Below are positions 5,558-6,994 of a stretch of DNA of 6,994 bases, in pieces. Position 1 is the first letter of the stretch; each line of letters begins with the position of its first letter. The position numbers and the translations under genes were made by a program. The notes under the pieces are model-generated. The model had not been told where the DNA came from and searched no databases. It worked only from the letters and a program-made list of their open reading frames with translations. Source of the DNA: DASWIP01 sp036397635 (GTDB lineage Bacteria; Actinomycetota; AC-67); the NCBI GenBank assembly GCA_036397635.1, contig DASWIP010000088.1, positions 1 to 6,994 on the forward strand. The letters are read 5' to 3'.

Positions 5558-5561
5558 CGCC

Positions 5562-6293
5562 GTGGCCATGCTCGGGACGGTCGCTGCCCTCTGGCGCTAC
5601 CCGGTGAAGTCGCTGCTCGGCGAGCAGCTCACGCGCGCGCGCCTCACCGCCGGCGGCATCGAGGGCGATCGGGGGCTCGCTATCGTCGATCGGGGGACCG
5701 GCGAGGTCCTCAGCGGGCGGCGGGTTCCCGGCCTGCTCGAAGGGCGCGCGCTGCTCGAGCGTGACGGTGTGAAGATCAGCCTGCCCGGCGGAGAGGTCGT
5801 CGCTGCCGTGGAGGCGGACGATGCCGTGAGCGCCTGGCTTGGCCGCGACATCCGGATCGCGGAACCCGACGCCGCTCGTCCGGTCATCGCCGACGAGGAC
5901 GGGGAGAGCTTCCGCGGGATGGCCGGGACGTTCTTCGATTCCTCGCCGGTGCACGTGGTGACCACCGCGACCATGGCGCACCTTGAGGCGCTGTATCCCG
6001 AGGGCATGTTCGACCCAAGGCGCTTCCGGCCCAATATCGTCGTCGACGCGGGAGACGAAGGGCCGGTCGAACAAGCCTGGGTAGGCAGGACGATCCGTGT
6101 CGGGAAGGTGCTCCTGGCCATCCGCAAGCCGTGCCGGCGGTGCGTGATGACCACGCTCGAGCAGGACGACCTGCCGCACGATCGCGGCATCCTGCGAACG
6201 GTCGCGCGCGAGGCCGACAACACGGTCGGGGTGTACGCGCTCGTCGAGCAGCGCGGTGAGATCGCCGTCGAGGACGTCGTCGAGAGCACTTAG
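5562..6293 (+). CDS. MOSC domain-containing protein (MOSC N-terminal barrel plus MOSC domain)
   Basis: A 243-residue soluble protein of the MOSC superfamily, the fold shared with the C-terminal part of molybdenum cofactor sulfurases and with mARC-type amidoxime reductases. The N-terminal beta-barrel domain starts LWRYPVKSLLGE (10-21) and IEGDRGLAIVD (33-43), both family signatures. The MOSC core contains RFRPNIVV (154-161) and KPCRRCVMTT (189-198). C194 occupies the conserved cysteine position that binds molybdenum cofactor or sulfur in relatives; C191 adds a CxxC. No signal peptide and no fused ferredoxin or PLP domain is seen, so any electron or sulfur donor must be separate. The stop overlaps the TusA gene stop tail-to-tail by 4 bases. 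The neighbouring desulfurase and TusA suggest a sulfur-transfer or Moco-dependent role, but the substrate is unknown. The start choice is discussed with the upstream signal. Confidence 0.9.
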   Translation: MAMLGTVAALWRYPVKSLLGEQLTRARLTAGGIEGDRGLAIVDRGTGEVLSGRRVPGLLEGRALLERDGVKISLPGGEVVAAVEADDAVSAWLGRDIRIAEPDAARPVIADEDGESFRGMAGTFFDSSPVHVVTTATMAHLEALYPEGMFDPRRFRPNIVVDAGDEGPVEQAWVGRTIRVGKVLLAIRKPCRRCVMTTLEQDDLPHDRGILRTVAREADNTVGVYALVEQRGEIAVEDVVEST

Positions 6294-6523
6294 CCGATAA
6301 CGCGGACCAGGAACGCCCAGCCGCGCGCGCGGTCCTCGCGGCCGACGAACTCCTGATGCTTCATCCGGGTCCAGACCGGGATGTCGACCTTCGCGGCCGC
6401 GTCGTCGGAGAGGAGCTCGATGAGCGTGCCCGGCGACGCTTCTTCGGCTGCCTTCGCCAGTCGCAACACCGGGATCGGGCACGCGTGTCCGAGGCAGTCG
6501 ATCACCACGCGCTGCTCGGTCAT
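6290..6523 (-). CDS. TusA/SirA family sulfur carrier protein
   Basis: A 77-residue cytoplasmic protein of the normal TusA size. The signature CPxP is present as C15-P-I-P, with C15 the residue that would carry the persulfide. A second cysteine, C10 (DCLGHACPIP), precedes it, as in a subset of the family. The C-terminal half (AAAKVDIPVWTRMKHQEFVG) matches the family's beta-alpha-beta end. The ATG overlaps the upstream cysteine desulfurase stop as ATGA, so the two are coupled and probably made in proportion. Desulfurase to TusA persulfide relay is established for IscS-TusA in E. coli, where it serves tRNA thiolation and Moco synthesis. The acceptor here is not shown by the sequence. As I recall, some streptomycetes encode a fused desulfurase-TusA protein, consistent with this pairing. 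Confidence 0.9.
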   Translation of the reverse strand: MTEQRVVIDCLGHACPIPVLRLAKAAEEASPGTLIELLSDDAAAKVDIPVWTRMKHQEFVGREDRARGWAFLVRVIG

Positions 6524-6994
6524 CGCTCTCGCTCGGCGCGCGCCAACGCCTCGGCGTCCAGCGACGCCGTTCCGCGGGCCTTCGCGACCACCGGCACGAG
6601 CGCGTCGAGGAACGCATCGACGTCGGCCTCGGACGTGTCGCGTCCCATCGATACGCGCACCGAGCCGTGGGTGAGCGCGCGCATCGCGGCCAGCACGTGC
6701 GAGGGTTCCTCGGTGCTCGACGTGCACGATGACCCCGAGTGCACGGCGATCCCGCGTTGATCTAACCCGAGTAGCAACGCCTCGCCGTCCACATACAACA
6801 CGCTGAACGCGACCAGGCCGGGGAGCCTTCCCTCGGCGGGGCCGTGCATGGCGACGTCGTCGAGCACCTCGGGCAGCCGCGACCACAGCCTCGCGTCCAG
6901 CGCGCGCAGTCGCTCGGCCTCCGCGGCCAGCTCGCCGGTGCGCGCGCGCAACGCGGCCGCCATGCCCGCGATCGCCGGCAGGTTCTCGAACCCG
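6520..6994 (-). CDS. cysteine desulfurase (NifS/IscS-like, PLP-dependent), C-terminal part only
   Basis: The last 157 residues of a class V aminotransferase-fold desulfurase; the N-terminal part, including the PLP-binding lysine, lies beyond the right edge. The visible part begins GFENLPAIAGMAAAL, the family's usual GTEN-xPAI segment. The hallmark LPG...VDGEALLLGLDQRGIAV block then leads to the active-site loop SGSSCTSS, whose cysteine is encoded at 6724-6726 and is followed by EPSHVLAAM and VRVSMGRDTSEADVD. The enzyme takes sulfur from L-cysteine, releasing alanine and leaving a persulfide on that cysteine. The short serine-rich loop resembles NifS/IscS rather than SufS, but the subtype needs the full protein. 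It is followed by a coupled TusA gene. The in-frame ATG at 6961-6963 is internal and not the true start. Confidence 0.92.
   Translation of the reverse strand, partial: GFENLPAIAGMAAALRARTGELAAEAERLRALDARLWSRLPEVLDDVAMHGPAEGRLPGLVAFSVLYVDGEALLLGLDQRGIAVHSGSSCTSSTEEPSHVLAAMRALTHGSVRVSMGRDTSEADVDAFLDALVPVVAKARGTASLDAEALARAERER

Larger units (their letters stand above)
5249..5561. other. 313-base divergent intergenic region rich in inverted repeats
   Basis: No convincing gene lies here. The region separates the divergent starts of the surface-protein operon (- strand) and the MOSC gene (+ strand). For the surface-protein side, TAGCCT (5285-5290, - strand) is a possible -10 box, which would give a leader of about 30 bases. 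The right two thirds carry successive stem-loops: a 29-pair imperfect hairpin (5321-5426), a second hairpin (5427-5459), and shorter ones at 5480-5501, 5504-5516 and 5522-5536. Base composition is somewhat less GC-rich than the flanking genes, in keeping with noncoding DNA. Confidence 0.6.

Noticed and set aside
5288..5569. 93-residue - strand open frame in the intergenic region
   Set aside because: It spans the inverted repeats and the start of the MOSC gene. It has no ribosome binding site and no recognisable domain, and its composition follows the other strand. Long chance frames are usual at this GC content.
5283..6617. 444-residue - strand open frame opposite the MOSC gene
   Set aside because: It is antisense-frame translation of the MOSC and TusA genes, rich in Arg/Pro/Gly with no family motif. 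The + strand frame has clear MOSC motifs.

Overview
This is a GC-rich, gene-dense bacterial window of 6,994 bases. It most likely comes from an actinobacterium (Actinomycetota), probably an uncultured lineage. Four things point there: the base composition with G/C-ending codons; two candidate TANNNT -10 boxes placed 6-8 bases before GTG starts, the layout of leaderless genes common in that phylum; the glycerate kinase / A-type Fe-S carrier gene pair, which I recall also being adjacent in mycobacteria; and a cysteine desulfurase next to a TusA gene. No genus can be named. I see no mobile element, CRISPR array, tRNA or rRNA.

Layout from left to right. Bases 1-112 hold what may be the end of an incoming + strand gene and a strong stem-loop. 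Bases 113-1854 (- strand) are a two-gene ABC-2 type exporter operon: ATPase first, then permease, overlapping by 4 bases. A 79-base divergent promoter region follows. Glycerate kinase (1934-3043, +) comes next, with a possible 21-codon coupled ORF, a perfect 9-bp stem-loop, a consensus TATAAT promoter, and an IscA/ErpA-type Fe-S carrier gene (3198-3545, +). A stem-loop terminator separates it from two convergent - strand genes (3600-5248). These encode cysteine-containing secreted or membrane-anchored proteins of no family I recognise and overlap by 4 bases. A 313-base intergenic region (5249-5561) is rich in inverted repeats, including a 29-pair imperfect hairpin. It lies upstream of a MOSC-domain protein gene (5562-6293, +). 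That gene ends tail-to-tail, overlapping by 4 bases, with a TusA-family sulfur carrier gene (6290-6523, -). The TusA gene is itself the downstream partner of a cysteine desulfurase that runs off the right edge (6520-6994, -).

How the genes may work together. The right-hand third looks like a sulfur-trafficking neighbourhood. The desulfurase makes enzyme-bound persulfide, TusA carries it onward, and MOSC proteins belong to a fold that handles molybdenum cofactor or cysteine-bound sulfur. The Fe-S carrier 2.7 kb away is the natural end user of the same sulfur supply. The exporter, the glycerate kinase and the secreted pair have no obvious link to this. The least explained parts are the inverted-repeat-rich leader at 5249-5561, the palindrome pressed against the Fe-S carrier promoter, and the secreted two-gene operon.
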